From an uncultured Oscillospiraceae bacterium (GTDB taxonomy: Bacteria; Bacillota; Clostridia; Oscillospirales; Oscillospiraceae), in contig CAKTKC010000010.1 of the NCBI GenBank assembly GCA_934569225.1, forward strand, positions 34,725 through 98,724: DNA of 64,000 nucleotides. Reading direction: 5' to 3'. Position 1 is the stretch's first letter, and the number at the start of each line of letters is the position of its first letter. This document shows, in pieces, positions 50,825 through 59,657 of the stretch. A model generated the notes under the pieces. It saw only the letters and a list, made by a program, of their open reading frames with translations, did no database searches and was not told the DNA's origin. The position numbers and the translations under genes were made by a program.

Positions 50825-52267
50825 TTACAGGTTTTTCAGAACTTCCAGCAGGAACTTCCAGGTACGCTCCGTGGACGCGATGTCCAGCTTTTCCCGGCTG
50901 GTGTGAATGTCGTGCATCTGCGGGCCGATGGATACGCAGTCCAGTCCCGGCAGCTTTTCTCCCAAAAGGCCGCATTCCAGTCCCGCGTGGATGGCCAGAA
51001 CCTGGGGATCCTTACCGAACATCTCCCGGTAAAGGCGAACCATGGTGTCCCGGAGGACGGAATCCTTCCTGAACTCCCAGGCGGGGTACTCCCCGGACTG
51101 GGAATAATTCCCTTCAAAGAACTCGGCAAGGCTTTTCAGCTTCTCCAGAAGCCCTTCCTTCTCGCTGTTGACGGAGCTTCTGACGGAGAAGGTGACGTTG
51201 AACCGCTCTCCCAGCTTCGTAATTCCCATGTTCAGGCTGGTCTGCACCAGGCCGTCAATGTCCTTACTTCTGGCCTGCACCCCGTTAGGCGCGGCGCAGA
51301 GCAGACCGATGACCTTGGCGGTCGCCTGGGTGGACAGGCCGTTGCCGCCCAGCGCGTCCACGTCGAAGGCCTGAATGGTGGCATCCGGCTCGTCGTATTT
51401 TTCCCGAATCTCCGCCTGCAATTCCTCCGCCACAGCGTTGATCCGCTCCAGCTGAATGCCCATAGCCACCAGGGTCGCCTGGCAGGAGCGGGGAATGGCG
51501 TTGTCCTTGGTGCCGCCGGACAGGGAGGTCAGGCAGAGCGGCATGAGCTTCTGAATGCGGTCCATGAATTCGCCCATGACCTTGTTGGCGTTGGCGCGGT
51601 TCTTGTGGATTTCCGCGCCGGAATGGCCGCCCTGCAAGCCGTCCACGCTGAGCCGGACGCAGGGGCCGTAAACCGCCTTCCGCTCTGCGGGCAGGCTGAT
51701 GGTCGCGGTCGCGCCGCCGGCGCAGGACACGGTGAAAATCCCCTCGTCCTCGGAGTCCAGATTGATCATCGTCCGGCCTTTCAGCTGGGACAGATCGATG
51801 ACATCCGCGCCCAGCATCCCGATTTCCTCGTCCACGGTGATGATAACCTCCAGCGGCGGATGGGGAATGGTGTCGTCCGCCAGCAGCGCCAGGGCGTAAG
51901 CCACGGCAATGCCGTCGTCGCCGCCCAGGGTGGTACCCTTGGCATAGACAAACTTGTCGTCATGGGTGACGTCCAGCCCATCCTTCTCCATGTCCAGCGG
52001 GCAGTCCATGTCCTTTTCGCACACCATGTCCATGTGCCCCTGCAAGATCACGGGGGCATGATCCTCCATGCCGCAGGTGCCGTTTCCAAAGAGGATCACG
52101 TTGTTTGCCGCGTCCTGAATGTACCGCAGGCCATGCTCTTTGGCAAAATCCACCAGATAATCGGATATTTTCTTCGTATTCCGGGAACCGTGGGGAATGG
52201 CGCAGATTTCCTCAAAATAATGAAAAACCGCAGCAGGCTCCAGACCTGCCAGTCGTTTCGTTTCCAT
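50825..52267 (-). CDS. pepD: Aminoacyl-histidine dipeptidase (M20, PepD)
   Basis: The 480-residue zinc peptidase cleaves Xaa-His and other dipeptides in the cytoplasm. Metal and catalytic motifs: LQGHMDMVCEKD, GTTLGGDDGIAVAY, TVDEEIGMLGA, and the dimerisation/lid insertion with NLDSEDEGIFTVSCAGG. The start at 52267 has AAGGAG ahead. It may help degrade peptides brought in by the nearby Opp system; this is inference. Confidence 0.94.
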   Translation of the reverse strand: METKRLAGLEPAAVFHYFEEICAIPHGSRNTKKISDYLVDFAKEHGLRYIQDAANNVILFGNGTCGMEDHAPVILQGHMDMVCEKDMDCPLDMEKDGLDVTHDDKFVYAKGTTLGGDDGIAVAYALALLADDTIPHPPLEVIITVDEEIGMLGADVIDLSQLKGRTMINLDSEDEGIFTVSCAGGATATISLPAERKAVYGPCVRLSVDGLQGGHSGAEIHKNRANANKVMGEFMDRIQKLMPLCLTSLSGGTKDNAIPRSCQATLVAMGIQLERINAVAEELQAEIREKYDEPDATIQAFDVDALGGNGLSTQATAKVIGLLCAAPNGVQARSKDIDGLVQTSLNMGITKLGERFNVTFSVRSSVNSEKEGLLEKLKSLAEFFEGNYSQSGEYPAWEFRKDSVLRDTMVRLYREMFGKDPQVLAIHAGLECGLLGEKLPGLDCVSIGPQMHDIHTSREKLDIASTERTWKFLLEVLKNL

Positions 52268-52363
52268 ACAGACACTCCTTTTCATTGGATGGAATTTCTT
52301 ACCCTTATTCTACCACAGGCGCTATCAAAAGTCTATCGCAATCTCTCACCAGAAAACAGCAAA

Positions 52364-52385
52364 GACTACGGAAAAATCCGTAGTC
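52364..52385 (-). terminator. Terminator of the PHP phosphoesterase gene
   Basis: Perfect 8-bp stem GACTACGG/CCGTAGTC with an AAAAAT loop; the minus strand continues TTTGCTGTTTTC. Confidence 0.65.
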
Positions 52386-52395
52386 CTGCACATTT

Positions 52396-53109
52396 TTACC
52401 CATCCAAAAGGAATTTCTTAAGCTTCTGCAAATCGTTGTTGAGAATCAGCTCCTCATTGATGTCCATTGTTTCCAGCAGCTTCCGCGCCAGATCGAAGTT
52501 GCCCACCGCGCTGGGGTCGTGGGCGTCCGTATCCACCACGACGAAAACGCCCCGCTCCATGCAAAGCGGGATCATTTTCCGGTAATTATCCACACAGTTC
52601 GGCCGGGATTTGGGCTTTCTTAAGGAACTGTTGTTCAGTTCCAGGGCAACGCCGAATTCCTTCGCGCCCTCCACCAGCGCCGGATAGTCCATGGGATACA
52701 GATCGGAATCCGGGTGGGAAATGATCTTCACCTTGGGATTTTCCATGCAGCGGATCACGTTGTCCGTATTTTTCACGGCTCCTGCGTCCTCGTAGCACGT
52801 CCCATGAATTCCGGCAACGGCGTAATCCAGGTAATTCAGATGCCGCTGATCCAGGGACAGCTCTCCCCCGTTCAGGACGTTGACCTCACTGCCGTAAAGC
52901 ATCTCCACGCCGTACAGCTCCCTCGGGGCATCGCAGAGGTTCCGGAAATAAATCGGGTCAACCGTCCCCGGAATGCCGGGGGCGTGTTCCGTAACGCCGA
53001 TCAGGCCGAGTCCCCGCCGGGACGCCTCCGCCGCCAGCTCCCGGATGGTGCCGAAGGCGTGGCCGCTGAGAAGCGAGTGCATATGTACATCCGCAACAAA
53101 TGGTTTCAT
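52396..53109 (-). CDS. PHP-domain phosphoesterase (YcdX-like)
   Basis: This 237-residue protein has the four PHP motifs that bind three metals: DVHMHSLLSGHA, GVTEHAP, GSEVNV with the downstream GIHGTCYED, KIISHPDSD, and VVDTDAHDP. YcdX-type enzymes hydrolyse phosphomonoesters, but the substrate here is unknown. GAGGGGAAGGA lies ahead of the ATG. The order prfB, secG, PHP, all on the minus strand, is compact but each has its own signals. Confidence 0.9.
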   Translation of the reverse strand: MKPFVADVHMHSLLSGHAFGTIRELAAEASRRGLGLIGVTEHAPGIPGTVDPIYFRNLCDAPRELYGVEMLYGSEVNVLNGGELSLDQRHLNYLDYAVAGIHGTCYEDAGAVKNTDNVIRCMENPKVKIISHPDSDLYPMDYPALVEGAKEFGVALELNNSSLRKPKSRPNCVDNYRKMIPLCMERGVFVVVDTDAHDPSAVGNFDLARKLLETMDINEELILNNDLQKLKKFLLDG

Positions 53110-53138
53110 AATCGTCCTTCCCCTCCAATACTATACAG

Positions 53139-53166
53139 AAAGGCCACGGATACTTCCGTGGCCTTT
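53139..53166 (-). terminator. Terminator of secG
   Basis: Perfect 12-bp stem 53139-53150/53155-53166 with a 4-nt loop; U tract short. Confidence 0.7.
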
Positions 53167-53178
53167 CATCATTTCGCA

Positions 53179-53415
53179 TTACATGAAGCTCAGCACCAGA
53201 GTCAGCAGAACCCAGACAATGGCGATCCACTTGGTGGACACGGCCAGCGTATGATCCAGGCCGCCCTTCTTATTCTTACTCAGATAAGATTCGGAAGCGC
53301 CGGAAATCGCAGCGGACAGGCCAGCCTCCTTGCCGGACTGCATCAACACGACCACGATCAGCGCAACGCTGCACAGAGCCTCCAAAACAATCAGAATCGT
53401 CTCCAGAACACCCAT
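53179..53415 (-). CDS. secG: Preprotein translocase subunit SecG
   Basis: The 78-residue protein has two membrane helices flanking the SecG loop (MQSGKEAGLSAAISGASESYLSKN). It assists SecA-driven export through SecYE. The start at 53415 follows GGAGG by 8 nt; extra in-frame codons to 53451 lie upstream of this ribosome site. Length is typical. Confidence 0.95.
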   Translation of the reverse strand: MGVLETILIVLEALCSVALIVVVLMQSGKEAGLSAAISGASESYLSKNKKGGLDHTLAVSTKWIAIVWVLLTLVLSFM

Positions 53416-53499
53416 TACAAAAACCTCCCTCCGCCAGATTTGCGGACTCAAATAGTAAACGGTTCGTCAAAAAAACGCGAACCTTCCGATAGCCCGAAT

Positions 53500-53528
53500 A
53501 GTATAGCATATGTTTTTCCAAATTTCAA
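53500..53528 (-). promoter_or_regulatory. Promoter of secG
   Basis: Minus strand TTGAAA (53523-53528), 17-bp spacer, extended -10 TGCTATACT (-10 hexamer 53500-53505). Confidence 0.75.
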
Positions 53529-53566
53529 GGGCAAATCCCGAAAAACTCGGAAAGTTCATGGACTTT

Positions 53567-54694
53567 TTACTTCTGCACCCAGCTGCCGGTGGCAAGGCAG
53601 TTCAGGTAGCTTTCAATGAAGGGATCCAGCGCGCCGTCCATGACCGCGTTTACATTGGAGGTCTCGCAGCCGGTACGGGTGTCCTTGACCAGCGTGTAGG
53701 GCATGAACACGTAGTTTCGGATCTGGCTGCCCCACTCGATCTTCTGCTGAACACCCTTGATGTCGGAAATTTTATCCAGATGCTCCCGCTCCTTGATCTC
53801 CACCAGCTTGCTGCGCAGCATCCGAAGGCAGGTCTCCTTGTTCTGGAACTGGCTGCGCTCTGTCTGGCAGGAAACCACAATGCCGGTGGCCCTGTGGATC
53901 AGACGGACGGCGGAGGAAGTCTTATTGATGTGCTGGCCGCCCGCGCCGGAGGAACGGTAGACCTGCATTTCGTAGTCCTCAGGGCGAATTTCCACGTCCT
54001 GGCTGTCGTTTTCGATATCCGGGATGACTTCCACGGCGGCAAAGGAGGTCTGACGGCGGGCATTGGCATCAAAGGGTGAAACGCGAACCAGACGGTGAAC
54101 GCCGTTCTCCCCCTTCAGGAAGCCGTAGGCGTTCTCGCCCTCGATCATAATGGAAGCGGATTTCAGACCAGCCTCGTCGCCCTCCTGATAGTCCATGATC
54201 TTGTAGGTGAAGCCGTGACGCTCCGCCCAGCGGGTATACATCCGGTAGAGCATCTGGCACCAGTCCTGGGCTTCGGTACCGCCAGCGCCTGCCTGAAAGC
54301 TCATCATGGCGTTGTTCTTGTCATAGTGACCGGTGAGCAGAGTTTCCAGACGGCAGGTCTCCATATCCTCCGTCAGAGCGGCAAAGCCGGTTTTCAGCTC
54401 TTCCAGCATGGAATCGTCGTCTTCTTCCTCTGCCATCTCGCAGATGGTCATCAGGTCGTCCCAGTTCGACAGCATTTTTTCATAATGCTCGATCTTGCTC
54501 TCGGTCTGACGGGTCTTGACAACGATTTTCTGGCTCTTCTCCGGGTCGTCCCAGAAGCCGGGGGCTTCCTGCATGGCATGCAGACGCTCCAGCTCGTTGC
54601 GCATTCCCTCCAGATTCAGGGAATCCGCCAGTCCGTCCAGCGCGGGGCGGCAGTCGTTCAGCTTCTGCTTATATGCGTCAAATTCAATGTTCAT
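53567..54694 (-). CDS. prfB: Peptide chain release factor 2
   Basis: The 375-residue factor ends translation at UGA/UAA. It has the stop-reading tripeptide SPF (VRVSPFDANARRQTSF) and the peptidyl-hydrolysis GGQ (RSSGAGGQHINKTSS). The reading frame is continuous: the in-frame UGA and +1 frameshift near codon 25 found in most bacterial prfB genes is not present. ATG 54694 is preferred to GTG 54697 on ribosome-site spacing (GAGAG, 6 nt). It has its own promoter; secG lies downstream with a separate promoter. Confidence 0.95.
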   Translation of the reverse strand: MNIEFDAYKQKLNDCRPALDGLADSLNLEGMRNELERLHAMQEAPGFWDDPEKSQKIVVKTRQTESKIEHYEKMLSNWDDLMTICEMAEEEDDDSMLEELKTGFAALTEDMETCRLETLLTGHYDKNNAMMSFQAGAGGTEAQDWCQMLYRMYTRWAERHGFTYKIMDYQEGDEAGLKSASIMIEGENAYGFLKGENGVHRLVRVSPFDANARRQTSFAAVEVIPDIENDSQDVEIRPEDYEMQVYRSSGAGGQHINKTSSAVRLIHRATGIVVSCQTERSQFQNKETCLRMLRSKLVEIKEREHLDKISDIKGVQQKIEWGSQIRNYVFMPYTLVKDTRTGCETSNVNAVMDGALDPFIESYLNCLATGSWVQK

Positions 54695-54756
54695 CACAAT
54701 CTCTCATTTCCTTGGGATATAGGGTACATTTATGAATTGTCGCTGTTACTCTGATA

Positions 54757-54785
54757 ATTCTATCATTGAATCCGCAAAAAATCAA
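54757..54785 (-). promoter_or_regulatory. Promoter of prfB
   Basis: Minus strand TTGATT (54780-54785), 17-bp spacer, extended -10 TGATAGAAT (-10 hexamer 54757-54762). Confidence 0.7.
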
Positions 54786-54907
54786 GACGAGGTTCAAACT
54801 ATAAATCAGCCCTTTGCTCCCATTCCACTGTGTTCTTCCACCCTTTTTATTATTCACCGGCCGCAGCCATATCAAACGGAGAAAAGCGTTTCCGCCGCAC
54901 ATAAAAT

Positions 54908-54934
54908 CGTGTCGGAGCTATTCACTCCGACACG
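54908..54934 (-). terminator. Terminator of the opp operon
   Basis: Perfect 10-bp stem CGTGTCGGAG/CTCCGACACG with a 7-nt loop; minus strand continues ATTTTATG. It follows the small membrane gene by 7 bases. Confidence 0.85.
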
Positions 54935-54940
54935 ACTTTA

Positions 54941-55111
54941 TTACCGGAATACCAGCCAGATCAGTCCCGCGAAAATCAGCAGGGCAATGACGGCAGGGAG
55001 AAAAAGGTTCAGAAACGCCGCCAGCAGCATAGCCGGCACGTCGCCCTTCTCCTTGGGTTCCTTTTGCAGCTCCGCTTCCTTTTCCGGGTCAAGGTTTTTC
55101 TTTTTCAGCAT
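54941..55111 (-). CDS. 56-residue membrane protein coupled to oppF
   Basis: The ATG (55111-55109) overlaps the oppF stop in TAATG. The product has a charged cytoplasmic-type N-terminus (LKKKNLDPEKEAELQKEPK, about residues 2-20), then a hydrophobic segment (about 27-55) that could span the membrane once or form a hairpin, and ends with Arg. The frame ends at TAA 54943-54941, immediately before the operon terminator, which supports translation. The family is not recognised. Its stop-start coupling suggests a stoichiometric accessory subunit or regulator of the Opp transporter; this is inference. Confidence 0.75.
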   Translation of the reverse strand: MLKKKNLDPEKEAELQKEPKEKGDVPAMLLAAFLNLFLPAVIALLIFAGLIWLVFR

Positions 55112-56697
55112 TATCTCTGGTTGGTGGTGGTCTTGATGTCGAACAGGTAATTGCCGTTCTCATCGATCTTCTGCTGGTCGGCGAAGTGGCACGCCACGAA
55201 GTGACCGGGCTTTACTTCCTTCAGCTCCGGCGGCACACGCTTGCACTTGTCGCAGGCCATGTAGCACCGGGTGTGGAACTTACAGCCGGAGGGGGGCTTG
55301 ATGGGGCTGGGAATGTTGCCCTCCAGAATGATCCGCTCCTTGGTCAGGCTGTCGGGATCCGTCGTGGGGATGGAGGACAGCAGCGCCACGGTGTAGGGAT
55401 GCCGGGGATCAGCGAACAGCTCGTCGGTCGTGGCGATCTCCACCATGTTGCCCAGATACATAACGCCGATCCGGTCGGAAATGTAGCGGACAACGGACAG
55501 ATTATGGGAAATGAACAGATAGGTCAGGCCGTCCTTCTCCTTCAGCTCCTGCAGCAGGTTGATGATCTGGGACTGAATGGACACGTCCAGAGCGGACACG
55601 CACTCGTCGCACACAACAAACTTGGGCTTCACGGCAAGGGAACGGGCGATACAGATACGCTGCCGCTGGCCGCCGGAGAACTGGTGGGGATAGCGGTTGT
55701 ACATATAGTTCTGCAGGCCGCACTTGTTCATCGTCTCGAACACGTAGGGCTTCATCCGCTTGGAGCCGCGCTTGAAGAACTTGTGGGTGATCAGACCTTC
55801 CTCAATGATCTGACCCACAGTCATCCGGGGGTTCAGAGAGGAATAGGGATCCTGGAAGATGATCTGCAAATCCTTCCGCAGAAGCCGCATTTCCTTGTAC
55901 TTCAGGCGCTTCAGGTCTACGCCGTCATCCAGCATGGCCTCGTACTTCTGGAACTCCGGATCGCCGGCATACTTGGCGCGCTCGGCGGCAAGCACCTTCT
56001 CCGCTTCCTCGGTGGCGGCCACGGCGGCCTTGTGGAGATTTTCCAGCTCGTTGATCTTTGCCTGATGGCTCTTGATCTTCTTCTCACAGGAGGCCGCCTT
56101 CTTGGGCTCGTCCTCGGCGACGCCCTCCAGCATTTCGATCTCCACATGGTGCTCGTCGATCTGAGCTTGCAGCGCGGCAGCACGGAAGGCATGGCGGTAC
56201 CGGTTCAGCAGCAGCGCCGCGCCCTTGTTGGTGTCCTTCACCATGAAGCCGCCCAGAATCTTGGCAGCGTAGTCAAGAGCGGTCTTGGCGTCGCAGGCGG
56301 CCAGATTCTTATCCTGAATGTCAAAGAACGTCGCCTTGTCGCCCAGCGCGTCGCACTTCTTGGCCATTTCCTCAGCATGGGCAACGGCCTTGTGGTAATT
56401 CGACACGTACTTATCGGCATTTTTCAGGGTATCCAGCACATACTCCGGCGCGACGGTATCCAGCGTCCGTCCGTAGTACATCGTGCTGCCTGCGGTCTGT
56501 TCGTACAGCTGCAGGAGCACACGTCCTAAGGTAGACTTGCCGCAGCCGGACTCGCCCACCAGCCCCAGGGTCTCGCCCTTGTAGATGTCAAGGGTGATGT
56601 CCTCATTCGCCCGGACATACATCTGCTTTGCAAAGAAAGAAGACTTGGCAACGGGGAAATACTTTTTCAGATTAGTAATGGACAACAATTTTTCCAT
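55111..56697 (-). CDS. oppF: Oligopeptide ABC transporter ATPase OppF with an internal insertion
   Basis: This 528-residue ATPase is far longer than a usual OppF (about 310-340). Walker A (GESGCGKST, about residues 48-56), Q-loop ([12 protein letters not shown], about 280-291), signature ([16 protein letters not shown]) and Walker B ([12 protein letters not shown], with Cys where Pro is usual) are all present, as is the Cys-rich oligopeptide C-terminal domain ([14 protein letters not shown]). About 190 extra residues (about 80-270), mostly helical with a Glu/Lys-rich coiled-coil-like part (about 175-245), separate Walker A from the Q-loop. ATG 56697 is preferred over GTG 56706 on spacing. It overlaps oppD by 26 bp. 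Confidence 0.9.
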   Translation of the reverse strand: MEKLLSITNLKKYFPVAKSSFFAKQMYVRANEDITLDIYKGETLGLVGESGCGKSTLGRVLLQLYEQTAGSTMYYGRTLDTVAPEYVLDTLKNADKYVSNYHKAVAHAEEMAKKCDALGDKATFFDIQDKNLAACDAKTALDYAAKILGGFMVKDTNKGAALLLNRYRHAFRAAALQAQIDEHHVEIEMLEGVAEDEPKKAASCEKKIKSHQAKINELENLHKAAVAATEEAEKVLAAERAKYAGDPEFQKYEAMLDDGVDLKRLKYKEMRLLRKDLQIIFQDPYSSLNPRMTVGQIIEEGLITHKFFKRGSKRMKPYVFETMNKCGLQNYMYNRYPHQFSGGQRQRICIARSLAVKPKFVVCDECVSALDVSIQSQIINLLQELKEKDGLTYLFISHNLSVVRYISDRIGVMYLGNMVEIATTDELFADPRHPYTVALLSSIPTTDPDSLTKERIILEGNIPSPIKPPSGCKFHTRCYMACDKCKRVPPELKEVKPGHFVACHFADQQKIDENGNYLFDIKTTTNQR

Positions 56698-57700
56698 GCT
56701 CAGCACTGCTCCTTTCTGCTTTTTCGGGGTAGAAGCAGCGGACGTACTGTCCCTCTGCCACCTGCTTCAGCTCAGGCTCTGCGTCGATGCACTTCTGGGT
56801 GCAGTATTTGCACCGGGGAGCGAACTTGCAGCCCTTGGGAAGATCCAGCGGATGGGGTACGGTGCCGGGAATGGGATCCAGCTTCTTCCGGTCGTCGTTC
56901 AGCCGGGGGATGGAGTACATCAACCCTTCCGTATAGGGGTGGGACTTCTCGCAGTTGGTGAAGATCACCCGTGCGGGTGCCTGCTCCACCACCTGACCGC
57001 AGTACATGACCACCACGTCGTCCGCCATTTCGTTGATAACGCCCAGATCGTGGGTGATGAACATGATGGCGGTTCCGTTTTCCTTCTGCAGATCGTTCAT
57101 CAGCCGCAGGATCTGCGCCTGAATGGTCACGTCCAGAGCGGTAGTCGGCTCGTCTGCGATCAGAATGTCGGGCTTACAGGCAAGAGCCATGGCGATCATG
57201 ACACGCTGCCGCATACCGCCGGACAGCTGGTGGGGATACTGCTTGGCAACTGCCTCCGGGTTGGGAATCTGCACGGCCTTCAGCATCTCAATGCACTTGG
57301 CGGCGGCTTCCTTCTTGCTCATACCCTGATGGATGATGAAGGGCTCGGACAGCTGCTTCTTCACGCTGAACACCGGGTTCAGGCTGGTCATGGGCTCCTG
57401 GAAAATAACGGAAATTCGGTTGCCACGGATGTGGTACATCTGCTCGGTGGTGACCTTGGAAAGGTCCTGGCCGTCAAAGGTGACGATGCCGCCGGCGATA
57501 TAGCCGTTGGCGTCCAGCAGCCGCAGCACGCTCATGGCGGAGACGGACTTGCCGGAACCGGACTCGCCCACGATGCCCAGAGTCTTACCGGGGTAAATGG
57601 AATAGGAAACATCGTTTACGGCCTTGACAATGCCGTTTCTGGTTTTGAAGAAGGTCTTGAGGTTCTTGACCTCCAGCAGAGGCTTATTCATGTCTGCCAT
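56672..57700 (-). CDS. oppD: Oligopeptide ABC transporter ATPase OppD
   Basis: The 342-residue ATPase has normal length for OppD/DppD: Walker A GESGSGKSVSAM, Q-loop IFQEPMTSLNP, signature LSGGMRQRVMIAMALA, Walker B ILIADEPTTALD, switch His in FITHDLGV, and the Cys-rich C-terminal oligopeptide domain (CKFAPRCKYCTQKC). It has no counterpart of the OppF insertion. Its ATG overlaps the oppC stop in TAATG, with GGAGGTGG ahead. Confidence 0.96.
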   Translation of the reverse strand: MADMNKPLLEVKNLKTFFKTRNGIVKAVNDVSYSIYPGKTLGIVGESGSGKSVSAMSVLRLLDANGYIAGGIVTFDGQDLSKVTTEQMYHIRGNRISVIFQEPMTSLNPVFSVKKQLSEPFIIHQGMSKKEAAAKCIEMLKAVQIPNPEAVAKQYPHQLSGGMRQRVMIAMALACKPDILIADEPTTALDVTIQAQILRLMNDLQKENGTAIMFITHDLGVINEMADDVVVMYCGQVVEQAPARVIFTNCEKSHPYTEGLMYSIPRLNDDRKKLDPIPGTVPHPLDLPKGCKFAPRCKYCTQKCIDAEPELKQVAEGQYVRCFYPEKAERSSAEHGKIVVHY

Positions 57701-59643
57701 TATTTATCCACCTCCGATTTGGGATCGAGCACTTCCCGCAGGGTATCGCCGATGATGTTGATGCAGATAACGACGATGGAAAGGAACAGTGCGGGGAATA
57801 CCCAGCGCCACCAGTAGGACTGAATGACCAGCGCATTCCGGGAGCCGTCAAGCATGTTGCCCCAGGTAGGACGGGGCAGCTGGACGCCGAAGCCCAGGTA
57901 AGACAGGCTGGATTCGGTCAGCATACAGCCGGCAAAATCCAGCGTCACGGAGACCAGAATGACGGAGATCACGTTGGGCAGGATGTGCTTGAAGGCGATT
58001 CTGCCCTCCTTGACGCCCATGGAGCGGGCAGCGGTGACGAATTCCTTTTCCCGCTCGGCCAGGATCTGACCGCGGATCAGCTTGGCAAGTCCCGTCCAGC
58101 TGAGCAGACCCAGAATCAGCATGATGATGAAGATTCGGGTATTTTCATGCAGGTCGGAGGATTGCAGGATGGCGGACAGAACCAGCGCGAAGGGCAGGAA
58201 CGGAATTGCGCCCACGATCTCTGTAATACGCATCAGCAGAATGTCCACCCAGCCGCCGAAGTAGCCGGAGATACAGCCCACGATGATACCGATGATGGTG
58301 GAGACGATAACGGCGACCGCGCCGATGGTCATGGTCATCTTGCCGCCGTTCATGAGGCGGTTGAACACATCACGGCCCATATCGTCGGTGCCGAAAACAT
58401 AGCCCTTTAAGCCCCACGCCCCAACGAACTTGCCGTCCTTGAAGGCATAATTCTGGAAGCCGCTGGAGAATACGGTGTCCACCGTCCCCGCTTCCTGCAG
58501 GTCTGCGGGAACGTCGCACTGATTCCGGAAGTCCTGACCCCAGGCGTACACTCTGCCCTGCTCGGTGACCAGGGTAAAGTGGCGGGTGCCGCCGGACACG
58601 TGCTTGATGGTGTCGCCCTCGGGAATCACAGGAGTGGCTTCCTTCATACCGGCGACAATCAGCTCGCCGTCGTCAGTGACAAGGGCAATGGCGCCGCCGG
58701 TGGCCGCGATGTCCACGACCTTCCGGTCGCCGATATATTCAAAGATGTCAACGACCTTATTCTGGCTGTTCTCATCCTGAACGGTGATGGTGTTGAACTT
58801 GGAGCTCTTGCCAGGGACAAAGTTGCCGTCCTCGTCAATGCCGTACAGGCCGTCGTTGGTGAAGACCAGCTTCACCAGCTTGCTCTCCTTCTTGCCGTGC
58901 TTGATGACGGAGGAAAGGTTGGTAGCATTCAGGCCGTCGTTGCCCCAGGCGTAGATGGTGCCGTCCTCCATGAGAATGGCGGTGACCTGGTTGCCCGCGA
59001 CCAGCTGGCGAACCTGAGAAGCGTCGATGGTGTTGTCGCCCATCAGCTCCTCGGGCTGCTTCCGGGCGGAGGCGATCATGGAGCCGTCCCAACCGTACTG
59101 GCCGTTGTCGTAAGCGCCCCACGCGTAGACATGGCCGTCCTCGGAAATGGCGACGGCGTGGTCAGTACCTGCTGCCGCGTGTACGATCTTGGCATTCTTC
59201 ACTTCGTCCGGGATGTTCAGGGGGTTCAGCTTGGGATCCTTGGTGGGGGTGTAGTAGCCCCAGGTATACATGTTGCCGTCGGTGCTGACGCCGACGGTGA
59301 AGGTTCCGCGGGAGAAAATGTCCACCGCGCCGTCCTTCATATCGTCGGGCAGCTTCATCAGGCTCATGGTGGGTCTGACGTTCACATGGAGCATCTCACT
59401 GCCTGTCTCCGTCAGGTCAACAGGCGCAAAGATGGGTCCGATAAACACGAACAGGAACATGCCGACGAGAATCACCAGTGCGATAACCGCCAGCGGGTTC
59501 CGGAAGAAGCGCTTGACCGCCAGCTTTCCGGGACTGTCATAGCGCTCGTCCGCAAGGGTGTACTCCTTGGAAGCGCCAAAAAACATCCGCTTCAGCCAGC
59601 GCCATGGGGCAAAGCCCTTGGAGGAAGTATTCTGTTTGCTCAT
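57700..59643 (-). CDS. oppC: OppC-type permease with an inserted RCC1-like propeller
   Basis: The 647-residue protein is about twice the normal OppC length. After the N-terminal cytoplasmic part and first helix (PLAVIALVILVGMFLFVFIGP, about 50-70) there is an insertion of roughly 310 residues (about 104-412), then the standard permease: GTDDMGRDVFNRL (about 419-430), five more helices and the EAA loop EFVTAARSMGVKEGRIAFKH. The insertion has seven RCC1-like repeats, several with the hallmark DG.VYAWG (NMYTWG, HVYAWG, TIYAWG, RVYAWG). It lies on the outer face by topology. With OppB it forms the peptide channel. The extra domain may bind OppA, ligand or wall material. Confidence 0.92.
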   Translation of the reverse strand: MSKQNTSSKGFAPWRWLKRMFFGASKEYTLADERYDSPGKLAVKRFFRNPLAVIALVILVGMFLFVFIGPIFAPVDLTETGSEMLHVNVRPTMSLMKLPDDMKDGAVDIFSRGTFTVGVSTDGNMYTWGYYTPTKDPKLNPLNIPDEVKNAKIVHAAAGTDHAVAISEDGHVYAWGAYDNGQYGWDGSMIASARKQPEELMGDNTIDASQVRQLVAGNQVTAILMEDGTIYAWGNDGLNATNLSSVIKHGKKESKLVKLVFTNDGLYGIDEDGNFVPGKSSKFNTITVQDENSQNKVVDIFEYIGDRKVVDIAATGGAIALVTDDGELIVAGMKEATPVIPEGDTIKHVSGGTRHFTLVTEQGRVYAWGQDFRNQCDVPADLQEAGTVDTVFSSGFQNYAFKDGKFVGAWGLKGYVFGTDDMGRDVFNRLMNGGKMTMTIGAVAVIVSTIIGIIVGCISGYFGGWVDILLMRITEIVGAIPFLPFALVLSAILQSSDLHENTRIFIIMLILGLLSWTGLAKLIRGQILAEREKEFVTAARSMGVKEGRIAFKHILPNVISVILVSVTLDFAGCMLTESSLSYLGFGVQLPRPTWGNMLDGSRNALVIQSYWWRWVFPALFLSIVVICINIIGDTLREVLDPKSEVDK

Positions 59644-59657
59644 TGTTCCTTCCTCCT

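Noticed and set aside
51168..51374. Short plus-strand frames inside pepD
   Set aside because: Antisense shadows without start signals.
50786..52585. Plus-strand frame opposite pepD
   Set aside because: Shadow of pepD; it also runs through the spoVB terminator.
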